Shown here one piece after another: positions 1 to 4,971 of a stretch of DNA of 5,202 nucleotides. This DNA is from an uncultured Desulfovibrio sp. GTDB lineage: Bacteria; Desulfobacterota; Desulfovibrionia; Desulfovibrionales; Desulfovibrionaceae. The DNA lies in the NCBI GenBank assembly GCA_946490455.1, contig CAMLXE010000148.1:1-5202 (forward strand). The letters are read 5' to 3'. The notes below the pieces were generated by a model. The model searched no databases. It was not told where the DNA came from and saw nothing but the letters and a program-made list of their open reading frames with translations. The position numbers were made by a program, and so were the translations under genes. How positions within the stretch are numbered: the stretch's first letter is position 1; each line of letters opens with the position of its first letter.

Positions 1-296
1 AGCAGGGCGTCTTTTGTAATGCCCGCGTTATTGACAAGGATATCCAGCCGGACCTGATCCTTAATCTGTTGCTTGAAGAATTCTTCAATGCTCTTCGGCT
101 GACTTATATCAAGCTGGAAGGCCTGAGCCTTTCCTCCGGCTTCGCGGATCATGTCCACAACAGCCGCAGCTTCTTCAGCCTTGCTCACATAGGTCAGGTA
201 AATCTGATATCCCTTCCGGGCCAGAACCTTTGCTGTGGCACGCCCGATTCCGCGTGATGCCCCGGTAACCAGAGCGGTAGGAAGCAGTTCGCTCAT
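1..296 (-). CDS. fabG: 3-oxoacyl-[acyl-carrier-protein] reductase FabG, N-terminal part (cut by window edge)
   Basis: Predicted NADPH-dependent reductase of 3-oxoacyl-ACP to 3-hydroxyacyl-ACP, the first reduction in each cytosolic type II fatty-acid elongation cycle. Only the first 98 codons are present; the frame runs off the left edge. The protein begins MSELLPTALVTGASRGIG, with the Rossmann cofactor motif TGASRGIG at residues 11-18, an LDIS segment at 62-65 (the aspartate near the adenine in this family) and the NNAG motif at 89-92 followed by ITKDAL, which is typical of FabG rather than of general short-chain dehydrogenases. The Ser-Tyr-Lys catalytic residues lie outside the window. The ATG at 296 is chosen because the conserved first strand follows directly and an AAGG lies 8 bases upstream. 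It follows fabH by 120 bases and has its own likely promoter. The FabG call is strengthened by the fabH/plsX neighbourhood. Confidence 0.93.
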   Translation of the reverse strand, partial: MSELLPTALVTGASRGIGRATAKVLARKGYQIYLTYVSKAEEAAAVVDMIREAGGKAQAFQLDISQPKSIEEFFKQQIKDQVRLDILVNNAGITKDAL

Positions 297-326
297 ATTG
301 TTTGCCTTATGAAAAATCTTCTGGGA

Positions 327-355
327 ATTCTATCGCAGAAAATGGAAGAATTCAA
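327..355 (-). promoter_or_regulatory. Probable sigma-70-type promoter for fabG
   Basis: Read on the minus strand, TTGAAT (350-355) is followed after exactly 17 bases by TAGAAT (327-332). These match the -35 and -10 consensus at four and five of six positions. Transcription would start near 320, leaving a leader of about 24 bases before the fabG ATG at 296. Both boxes overlap a GAATTC palindrome (348-353 and 325-330). The call rests on sequence match and position only. Confidence 0.5.
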
Positions 356-416
356 TGCCATAAACTGGCTCTGCCTTCTCTCGCCTGGAAGGTATGGGAA
401 GACGCCGGAGGACAGT

Positions 417-1403
417 CTAGAACTGCAGCAGAGCAGCCCCCCAGGTAAAACCTCCGCCAAAGGTACTGAGAAGAACCTTCATCCCCGGCTGAATCCGGCC
501 AAGCTCCCATGCTTCGCGCAAGGCAAGCGGAATGGAGGCCGCGGAAGTATTACCGTGTTCGTCCACGTTCACGAAAATCCTGTCATGCGGCATGGCAAGC
601 CGGGACCCGACAGCCTCAATGATTCTCAGATTGGCCTGATGTGGAATAAAGAGATCGATATCACCGACTTCCAGTTCGTTTCTGGAAAGGATTTCGCGAC
701 AGATGGCCGTAAGACTTCTGACCGCCACCTTGAAGACCTCGCGGCCCTGCATCTGAATATAGAAATCAGGCTGAACGGCATCTCCAGGCTCATACCGATG
801 ATTGGAACCGCCACCCACAGTGAGCAGCAGATGCTGGGCCCCATCGGCACGGCACTTGCTGTCTATCAGCTGAGCCTTTCCCGTGCTGCTTCCAGCTCCA
901 AGAATCATGGCGCCGGCGCCATCACCGAACAGGACGCTTGTTCCGCGATCCTGCCAGTTGATACGACGGGTCAGCGCTTCTGTCGCTACAAGGAGAATGT
1001 TTGCATCGGGTGAATGACTCAGGATGCCTTTCGCCAGATCAAGCCCATAGATAAAGCCAGAACACGCGGCGCTGATATCAAAGGCCATCTCGCCGTGAAT
1101 ACCCAGATTACTGCTGATGATGCAGGCGGTACTCGGACAGCAGAGGTAATCGGGAGTACAGGTTGCCGTAAGCACATGGGTAATGGATTCTGGGGAGATA
1201 TTGGCATGTTCCAGAGCCTGGAGCGCTGCCTTGGTTCCTGCATCGGAATTCTGTTCTCCGTCTGCAAGAACATGTCGAGCCCTGATGCCTGATCTGCTGA
1301 CGATCCATTCGTCACTGGTATCCACGAGACGAGTCAGTTCGTCATTACTCATTCGCCGTTCTGGCGTATAGGCCCCAAAACCCAGAATATGAATAGCAGT
1401 CAT
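417..1403 (-). CDS. fabH: 3-oxoacyl-[acyl-carrier-protein] synthase III FabH
   Basis: Predicted initiating condensing enzyme of type II fatty-acid synthesis: it joins an acyl-CoA primer, usually acetyl-CoA, to malonyl-ACP in the cytosol to give the first 3-oxoacyl-ACP. The 328-residue protein is full length for the family. The thiolase-fold triad is intact: Cys114 in ISAACSGF, His255 in IPHQANLRI and Asn285 in HGNTSAASIP. Other family marks are DTSDEWIVSRSGIRAR at 28-43, the FGDGAGAMIL segment at 159-168 and a C-terminal STFGGGFTWGAALL. The ATG at 1403 gives the usual FabH N-terminus; a modest GGA lies 6 bases upstream. The plsX stop is 24 bases upstream, so the two are very likely cotranscribed. 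Primer specificity (straight versus branched) cannot be read from the sequence. FabH-like synthases of secondary metabolism are unlikely in this context. Confidence 0.97.
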   Translation of the reverse strand: MTAIHILGFGAYTPERRMSNDELTRLVDTSDEWIVSRSGIRARHVLADGEQNSDAGTKAALQALEHANISPESITHVLTATCTPDYLCCPSTACIISSNLGIHGEMAFDISAACSGFIYGLDLAKGILSHSPDANILLVATEALTRRINWQDRGTSVLFGDGAGAMILGAGSSTGKAQLIDSKCRADGAQHLLLTVGGGSNHRYEPGDAVQPDFYIQMQGREVFKVAVRSLTAICREILSRNELEVGDIDLFIPHQANLRIIEAVGSRLAMPHDRIFVNVDEHGNTSAASIPLALREAWELGRIQPGMKVLLSTFGGGFTWGAALLQF

Positions 1404-1427
1404 GCGACATCCATAGGTTGAACGGGA

Positions 1428-2471
1428 TTAACAGGAACGGCCGTACCGTGTAAGCTCTTCATTGGCGCTTATCGTCTCGATGAGGCGTTCATTGGTCCGC
1501 TTTTCGACAAAAAGGACTGCCATCTTGGTCGCGCTGCATATTGCCTTGGCGTTGGAACGCCCATGGCAGACAATCGAAATGCTTTTCAGCCCCAGCAGGG
1601 GAGCTCCACCATATTCGGCGTAGTCAACGACCTTTGCAAATCGCTTGAGAGCCGATTTGGCCAGGAAGGTTCCAAGCTTGGGCATGAAACCGGAACTCAG
1701 CAGTTCACGTTTCAGCACCCGGCCCAATGACGTGGCAAGTCCTTCGCTCAATTTCAGCGCCACATTACCGACGAATCCGTCGCATACGGCCACATCCACA
1801 TCACCGGTAAAAATGTCACGACCTTCAATATTGCCGATGAAATGCAGATTCTGAGCCATCTTGAGCAATTCATAGGCTTCTTTTACCTGCGAATTTCCCT
1901 TGCCTTCCTCCTCCCCGATGCTGACAAGCCCTACGACTGGCTTCTCCCGTGCCAGAATATCGGTAGCAAAGGCACTGCCCATGAGACCAAACTGGAAGAT
2001 GTTGTATGGCTTGCAGTCAACAGTAGCCCCAACATCAAGAAGAACGACAGGCTTTTTCTCGGTAGGAAGGACAGAAGCGAGGGCAGGGCGTTCAACTCCG
2101 GGAATCCGCCCCATGATGAACATCCCGCAAGCCACAGAAGCCCCAGAGTGCCCTGCACTGACAACACCATCGGCAGCGCCATCCCGCACAAGACGGCATG
2201 CAACCTGAATGGAAGCATTTTTCTTGCGGCGCAGGATATCGGAAGGCTTTTCGTCCATGCCCGCCACTTCCGGGGCATGGACAATCTCCAGATCGACTCC
2301 GCTGGGAGCGCATTTGGACAGATGCTCGTCAAGAATGGCCTCATTCCCCACAAGAAGAATTTTGGCCCCAGTCTGGCGAGCGGCTTCGATGGCTCCCGGG
2401 ACAACCACGGAAGGACCAATATCTCCTCCCATGGCGTCAACGGCAATGGTAATCTGCTTATTGCTGATCAT
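1428..2471 (-). CDS. plsX: Phosphate acyltransferase PlsX
   Basis: Predicted peripheral membrane enzyme that converts acyl-ACP and phosphate to acyl-phosphate, the acyl donor for PlsY in phosphatidic acid synthesis. The 347-residue protein has the expected length. Recognisable blocks are AVDAMGGDIGP (10-20), SAGHSGASVACGM (105-117), GRIPGVERPALASVLP (121-136), DVGATVDCKP (146-155), NIEGRDIF (214-221), CDGFVGNVALKLSEG (230-244) and EYGGAPLLG (286-294). The usual form of the fourth block is GANVDC; here residue 150 is threonine instead of asparagine. The frame stays open 33 codons further upstream to an ATG at 2570, but that stretch lies inside rpmF and has no PlsX character, so ATG 2471 is preferred. 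The start overlaps the end of rpmF by 14 bases in another frame and has only a weak purine-rich AGAAGA upstream, which suggests translational coupling to rpmF. Confidence 0.96.
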   Translation of the reverse strand: MISNKQITIAVDAMGGDIGPSVVVPGAIEAARQTGAKILLVGNEAILDEHLSKCAPSGVDLEIVHAPEVAGMDEKPSDILRRKKNASIQVACRLVRDGAADGVVSAGHSGASVACGMFIMGRIPGVERPALASVLPTEKKPVVLLDVGATVDCKPYNIFQFGLMGSAFATDILAREKPVVGLVSIGEEEGKGNSQVKEAYELLKMAQNLHFIGNIEGRDIFTGDVDVAVCDGFVGNVALKLSEGLATSLGRVLKRELLSSGFMPKLGTFLAKSALKRFAKVVDYAEYGGAPLLGLKSISIVCHGRSNAKAICSATKMAVLFVEKRTNERLIETISANEELTRYGRSC

Positions 2472-2649
2472 CGCTGGTCTTCTGTTCGACGACCTGACGG
2501 CTACGGTAGGTACCGCAGCTGGGGCAAGCCGCATGAGGAACTGTGGGAGCTCCACAGGTGCAGTAAACAACGGTAGGCGTAGCTACACGGTCATGAGAAC
2601 GGCGCATGCCCTTTCTGGAATGAGACTTTTTGCTCTGCTGTACAGCCAT
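2458..2649 (-). CDS. rpmF: 50S ribosomal protein L32, zinc-ribbon type
   Basis: Small protein of the large ribosomal subunit, 63 residues. The N-terminus MAVQQSKKSHSRKGMRRSHD is the typical basic L32 start (usually MAVPKRKxSxSRRxxRRxH), followed by the CxC...CxxC pattern at Cys30, Cys32, Cys42 and Cys45 around the segment CGAPTVPHAACPSCGTY. This is the cysteine-containing form expected to bind one zinc ion; E. coli L32 lacks these cysteines. The ATG at 2649 has a strong AAGGAG at 2657-2662 with 7-base spacing. It lies 109 bases downstream of the DUF177 gene and overlaps plsX by 14 bases, a conserved arrangement. The C-terminal tail after residue 51 (QVVEQKTSDDQQ) is hydrophilic and variable in the family. 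Confidence 0.95.
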   Translation of the reverse strand: MAVQQSKKSHSRKGMRRSHDRVATPTVVYCTCGAPTVPHAACPSCGTYRSRQVVEQKTSDDQQ

Positions 2650-2656
2650 GACGGCA

Positions 2657-2682
2657 CTCCTTACAATTCGGCATGGTGCCGA
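2657..2682 (-). promoter_or_regulatory. rpmF ribosome binding site with adjacent small hairpin
   Basis: AAGGAG (2657-2662, minus strand) is the best Shine-Dalgarno match in the window. Five bases upstream in the message lies a perfect 6-bp inverted repeat, TCGGCA/TGCCGA, with a 3-base loop (2668-2682). The hairpin does not cover the binding site, so occlusion would need an alternative fold. On the opposite strand the same hairpin is followed by a T-rich run and could end antisense transcription. Function is inferred. Confidence 0.4.
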
Positions 2683-2758
2683 TGTTTTATTTTTACCCGA
2701 TCAGGACTCCGCCTACCTAATGCAGTTTCGACGAAAAGACAAGAACGGGCAGTTGAGG

Positions 2759-3310
2759 CTAGGCTTTTTTTATCTTCAGCCCACGCAGGGCTGCCAGACG
2801 CGGATCTCCCTCTTCCCGAACACAGGAACAGGTTCCGGTATTAAGATTCTTGCCGCATTGAGGACAGAGCCCCTTGCAATCAGGACGACAAAGCGGTTTG
2901 ACGGGAAGGGCCAGCACAAATTCTTCCCAGAGAAGGCCTGCCAGACTGAAGAGAAGGGCTCCATTGGGAGCCTTTCTGATGACCATCTCATCACTTTCGC
3001 TGTCGAAATCGTCTTCTGGTTCGTCGCGGCTGTCCGAGGGATACGGCTCAAAACTATCGAAGGAACTGTCTATTGAAATGACGGCGTCTTCTGCGCAGCG
3101 ATTGCAGGGAACCGCAACTTCCCCGGAAAGATGTCCCCGAACAAGGCAGCCGCCGTCCTGCGGCAACAGGGTCAGTCTGCCTGTCAGCGGCTTGAGGATA
3201 CGACAATCCATTCCGCATTCGGAGATCGGACCCGTCCATACGGTCTGATCATCAATGACAAAGGATTGGCCCTCCGGGGAAAGCTTATTCAACAGTATTT
3301 CGTAGGCCAT
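2759..3310 (-). CDS. DUF177/YceD-family protein, putative 23S rRNA accumulation factor
   Basis: The 183-residue protein matches the DUF177 (YceD) layout. A beta-rich N-terminal half leads to the family core motif VPCNRCAED at 67-75 (Cys69, Cys72). An acidic linker of about 18 residues (93-108, rich in Asp, Glu and Ser) follows, then a C-terminal cysteine-rich region with Cys141, Cys145, Cys149, Cys152, Cys161 and Cys163 around KGLCPQCGKNLN, which looks metal-binding, probably zinc. Members in E. coli and plants are needed for normal 23S rRNA accumulation, and the gene is commonly next to rpmF, as here. ATG 3310 is preferred over GTG 3316 because a GAGG lies 5 bases before the ATG, whereas the GTG lies inside that site. 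The sequence diverges from the enterobacterial protein outside the motifs, so the family call is firm and the exact role less so. Confidence 0.85.
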   Translation of the reverse strand: MAYEILLNKLSPEGQSFVIDDQTVWTGPISECGMDCRILKPLTGRLTLLPQDGGCLVRGHLSGEVAVPCNRCAEDAVISIDSSFDSFEPYPSDSRDEPEDDFDSESDEMVIRKAPNGALLFSLAGLLWEEFVLALPVKPLCRPDCKGLCPQCGKNLNTGTCSCVREEGDPRLAALRGLKIKKA

Positions 3311-3315
3311 AATCA

Positions 3316-3319
3316 CCTC
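3316..3319 (-). promoter_or_regulatory. Ribosome binding site deciding the DUF177 gene start
   Basis: GAGG on the minus strand lies 5 bases before ATG 3310 and overlaps the in-frame GTG at 3316. The GTG start would depend on an AAGGAG 13 bases away, which is too distant for good initiation. The shorter product starting MAYEILLNKL is therefore favoured. Confidence 0.55.
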
Positions 3320-3330
3320 GTGAACGGGAC

Positions 3331-3359
3331 TCCTTACCTTCTTGATGCCAACCTGTCAA
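3331..3359 (-). promoter_or_regulatory. Possible promoter for the DUF177-rpmF-plsX-fabH operon
   Basis: The minus strand has a perfect TTGACA (3354-3359). A 17-base spacer puts the -10 position on TAAGGA (3331-3336), which matches the consensus poorly. The start would fall near 3324, giving a leader of about 14 bases. The perfect -35 box, the location directly upstream of the first gene and the lack of a better candidate favour it; the weak -10 argues against. Confidence 0.35.
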
Positions 3360-3369
3360 GCTTGAATGG

Positions 3370-3391
3370 AAAAAACTCCCCGTCCGGAAAG
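3370..3391 (-). terminator. Possible weak Rho-independent terminator
   Basis: In the minus-strand transcript CUUUCC (3386-3391) can pair with GGGGAG (3376-3381) across a GGAC loop, a 6-bp stem with two G-U pairs, followed directly by six U residues (3370-3375). It lies about 220 bases after the aminotransferase stop and just upstream of the possible operon promoter, where a terminator for readthrough would make sense. The stem is weak. Confidence 0.35.
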
Positions 3392-3557
3392 ATTGCGTCA
3401 TATGACACGGATTGCTCTGCACTTCATGATAGTCCTATCTCTATCGGCACCATGGACAATCTGTCAGTGCTTTCCAAATCCTCCAGACTCCGGTTCCCTC
3501 CCTTCACTGGCTGTCCCTGCCTTTTCCGATTGAATGAGCGGACGCACCGGTTGCCCG

Positions 3558-3595
3558 GGGGAAAATCGCTGCCGAAGCATCGGACGATTTTCCCC
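3558..3595 (-). terminator. Strong hairpin after the aminotransferase, probable 3'-end or terminator structure
   Basis: Perfect 11-bp inverted repeat, GGGGAAAATCG with CGATTTTCCCC (3558-3568 and 3585-3595), enclosing a further 4-bp stem CCGA/TCGG with a 4-base loop (3572-3583). It begins 11 bases after the aminotransferase stop codon at 3607. No T-run follows on either strand, although four T residues lie within the stem, so it is not a standard intrinsic terminator. It may act as one with the inner stem, or it may protect the 3' end of the transcript. Confidence 0.55.
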
Positions 3596-3606
3596 ATGGA
3601 CAGAAT

Positions 3607-4791
3607 CTACCTGCCGAGAACGCGCTTGAAGCCTTCGGCGGACCGGCTGATAACGTCGTCGCCGACACAGAAGGAAAGGCGGAAATGGCCGGGGCCACCG
3701 AAGCCGGAGCCGGGAACCGCGAGAATACGTTCTTCGGCCAGCTTGCCGACAAACGCGACATCATCACCCCCCGGAGCTTTCGGGAAGAAGTAGAATGCGC
3801 CGCGAGGCATCTGGAATTCAAATCCTGCATCTTTCAGGATATCGGCCATCATTTGCCGCCGGCGGGCATAGATGCTCACGTCAACCTGGGACCCCAGCGC
3901 TCCTGCCATGATATGCTGACCAATTACAGGAGGGTTGACGAATCCAAGGATTCTGTTGGCCAGCGTCAGGGCAGCCATCAGCTGAGCACGCTCCTCAAAG
4001 AGAGGAGACAGGACGGCATAACCGAGACGTTCGCCTGCGAGGGAAAGATTCTTTGAGAAGGAGCTTGCCACAATCGCGTAAGGATAGAGCGGAAGCAGAC
4101 TGGGAACAGTTGCGCCATCAAAGGTCAGAAAGCGATATGGTTCATCGGCAATAAGATAAATGGGATGTCCATACTTTTTGGAAGCTCTTGCCAGCAGTTC
4201 GGTCAGTGCTTCGAGTTCCGAAAGGGTATAGACGGCTCCCGTGGGATTGTGCGGAGAATTGATGATCATCGCACGGGTCTGCGGAGTAATGGCCGCATCG
4301 ATGGCATCAATATCCAGGGCAAAGGTATCAGGTAGCGTGGGCACAGTGCGGAACACACCACCATGGTTGGCAACATAGAACCCATACTCCACAAAATAGG
4401 GCGTTACCGAAAGAACCTCGGAGCCAGGTTCAAGTATTGCTTTAAAGATAATATTGAGAGCCCCGGCCGCACCGCAGGTGAGAATCACATCATTTGCGGC
4501 AAGCTGGACACCGTGTTCACTGGAAAGATAGGCAGCCAGCTTTTCTCTGGCCCAGCCGAAGCCTGCATTGGGCATATAGCCAAGGCTGAAGGGTTCATCC
4601 ACATGTTCGGCAAAAGCACGCAAGGCAACGCCAACAGCCGGGGGAGGCGTGAGATCAGGATTCCCAAGGCTGAAATCGCAGACGGCATCTTCACCATATT
4701 GTTGTTTGAGCTGAATTCCCGCCTCGAACATACGACGGATCCAGGAGCCATTTTCAATTGCCGAGCGCATTTGCGTACTGATTACGTCCAT
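3607..4791 (-). CDS. Pyridoxal-phosphate-dependent aminotransferase, class I/II (aspartate aminotransferase superfamily)
   Basis: Predicted cytosolic fold-type I PLP enzyme of 394 residues, normal length for the class. The cofactor lysine is Lys247 in SSFSKNLSLAGERLGY, where Arg255 would contact the PLP phosphate. Asn182 in NSPHNPTG and Asp216 in IADEPYR are the usual cofactor-ring contacts, and Arg371 in HFRLSFC is the expected substrate carboxylate-binding arginine. The turn CGAAGALN (106-113) is the phosphate-binding stretch, and SLGNPDLTPP (41-50) is the N-terminal substrate-site segment. All key residues are present, so the enzyme should be active; the amino-acid substrate cannot be decided (aspartate, alanine or aromatic are all possible). 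ATG 4791 has a GGAG 7 bases upstream. A hairpin follows the stop. A shared function with the downstream lipid/ribosome operon is not indicated. Confidence 0.93.
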   Translation of the reverse strand: MDVISTQMRSAIENGSWIRRMFEAGIQLKQQYGEDAVCDFSLGNPDLTPPPAVGVALRAFAEHVDEPFSLGYMPNAGFGWAREKLAAYLSSEHGVQLAANDVILTCGAAGALNIIFKAILEPGSEVLSVTPYFVEYGFYVANHGGVFRTVPTLPDTFALDIDAIDAAITPQTRAMIINSPHNPTGAVYTLSELEALTELLARASKKYGHPIYLIADEPYRFLTFDGATVPSLLPLYPYAIVASSFSKNLSLAGERLGYAVLSPLFEERAQLMAALTLANRILGFVNPPVIGQHIMAGALGSQVDVSIYARRRQMMADILKDAGFEFQMPRGAFYFFPKAPGGDDVAFVGKLAEERILAVPGSGFGGPGHFRLSFCVGDDVISRSAEGFKRVLGR

Positions 4792-4810
4792 ATGGTGTCT
4801 CCATCTGTTA

Positions 4811-4833
4811 TCCGGGAAACCGGAGTCCCCGGA
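4811..4833 (-). promoter_or_regulatory. Alternative hairpins in the aminotransferase leader
   Basis: Three CCGG-containing blocks within 23 bases allow exclusive pairings: TCCGG/CCGGA with a 4-base loop (4811-4824), or TCCGGG/CCCGGA with an 11-base loop (4811-4833). The structure ends about 20 bases before the ATG at 4791 and close to its ribosome binding site. A regulatory role is speculative. Confidence 0.25.
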
Positions 4834-4862
4834 AAGTGAATCATTCTGATTGAAACCTGTCT

Positions 4863-4892
4863 AGCATAGCGCAAGAATGGGCAACCTGCCAA
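4863..4892 (-). promoter_or_regulatory. Possible promoter for the aminotransferase gene
   Basis: On the minus strand TTGGCA (4887-4892) and TATGCT (4863-4868) are separated by 18 bases, matching five and four of six consensus positions. Transcription would begin near 4856 with a leader of about 65 bases. It lies inside the 61-codon upstream ORF, which fits the view that the later part of that ORF is really leader DNA. Confidence 0.4.
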
Positions 4893-4971
4893 GAGCCATC
4901 CCCCTACATTCCAGCTGAAAAACTGTCGACGCCCGAAGACACGGTTCTCCTTTTCATGCATTTCCATACAG

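Larger units (their letters stand above)
3311..3606. other. Intergenic region between aminotransferase and DUF177 gene
   Basis: This 296-base gap has no convincing gene on either strand. It contains the strong hairpin after the aminotransferase, a weak U-tailed hairpin, the possible TTGACA promoter, and a short cluster of GATAG/CTATC repeats (3428-3445), including one 5-bp inverted repeat with a 2-base spacer. A nine-codon ATG ORF on the minus strand (MKCRAIRVI) is too short and too poorly preceded to call. No tRNA T-loop pattern is present. Confidence 0.6.
4782..4967 (-). pseudogene. 61-codon ORF with twin-arginine-like N-terminus, possible truncated exported protein
   Basis: ATG 4967 is preceded by AAAGGTGA, a good ribosome binding site 4-8 bases away. 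The protein begins MEMHEKENRVFGRRQFFSW and continues into a moderately hydrophobic stretch, NVGGWLLAGCPFLRY (about 20-34). The RRQFF motif and the following apolar run resemble a Tat signal or the N-terminal anchor of Rieske-type proteins. After about residue 37 the frame has no recognisable protein character, uses AGA and ATA codons, and covers the possible aminotransferase promoter. It stops at 4782, 10 bases inside the aminotransferase gene in another frame. I read it as the surviving 5' end of a gene whose remainder was lost. It could instead be a genuine small membrane protein or a coupling leader ORF, or a chance frame. No homolog is recognised with certainty. Confidence 0.35.

Noticed and set aside
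374..392. Inverted repeat CCTTC/GAAGG between fabH and fabG as a terminator
   Set aside because: Only 5 bp with a 9-base loop and no T-tract.
309..1013. Plus-strand 234-codon open frame opposite fabH
   Set aside because: It lies antisense to a full-length FabH with an intact catalytic triad, has no recognisable motif and no good ribosome binding site; it is a mirror frame.
2472..2570. 33-residue N-terminal extension of PlsX
   Set aside because: It is read entirely from rpmF coding sequence in another frame and precedes a standard PlsX start, so the ATG at 2471 is preferred.
1842..2844. Long plus-strand open frames opposite plsX and rpmF
   Set aside because: They overlap PlsX and L32, whose conserved motifs fix the coding strand, and they cross gene boundaries and intergenic DNA without any family character.
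3311..3316. GTG start for the DUF177 protein, two codons upstream
   Set aside because: The GTG overlaps the GAGG that serves the ATG at 3310, and its own nearest binding site is too far away.
3131..3793. Plus-strand 220-codon open frame across the DUF177 start, the intergenic gap and the aminotransferase end
   Set aside because: It spans two minus-strand genes and the hairpin region, is of low-complexity Ser/Pro/Arg composition and has no homology that I recognise.
4863..4892. Sigma-54 promoter reading of the GG/GC-containing stretch upstream of the aminotransferase
   Set aside because: The required GG-N10-GC spacing is not met; the distances found are 6 and 12 bases.
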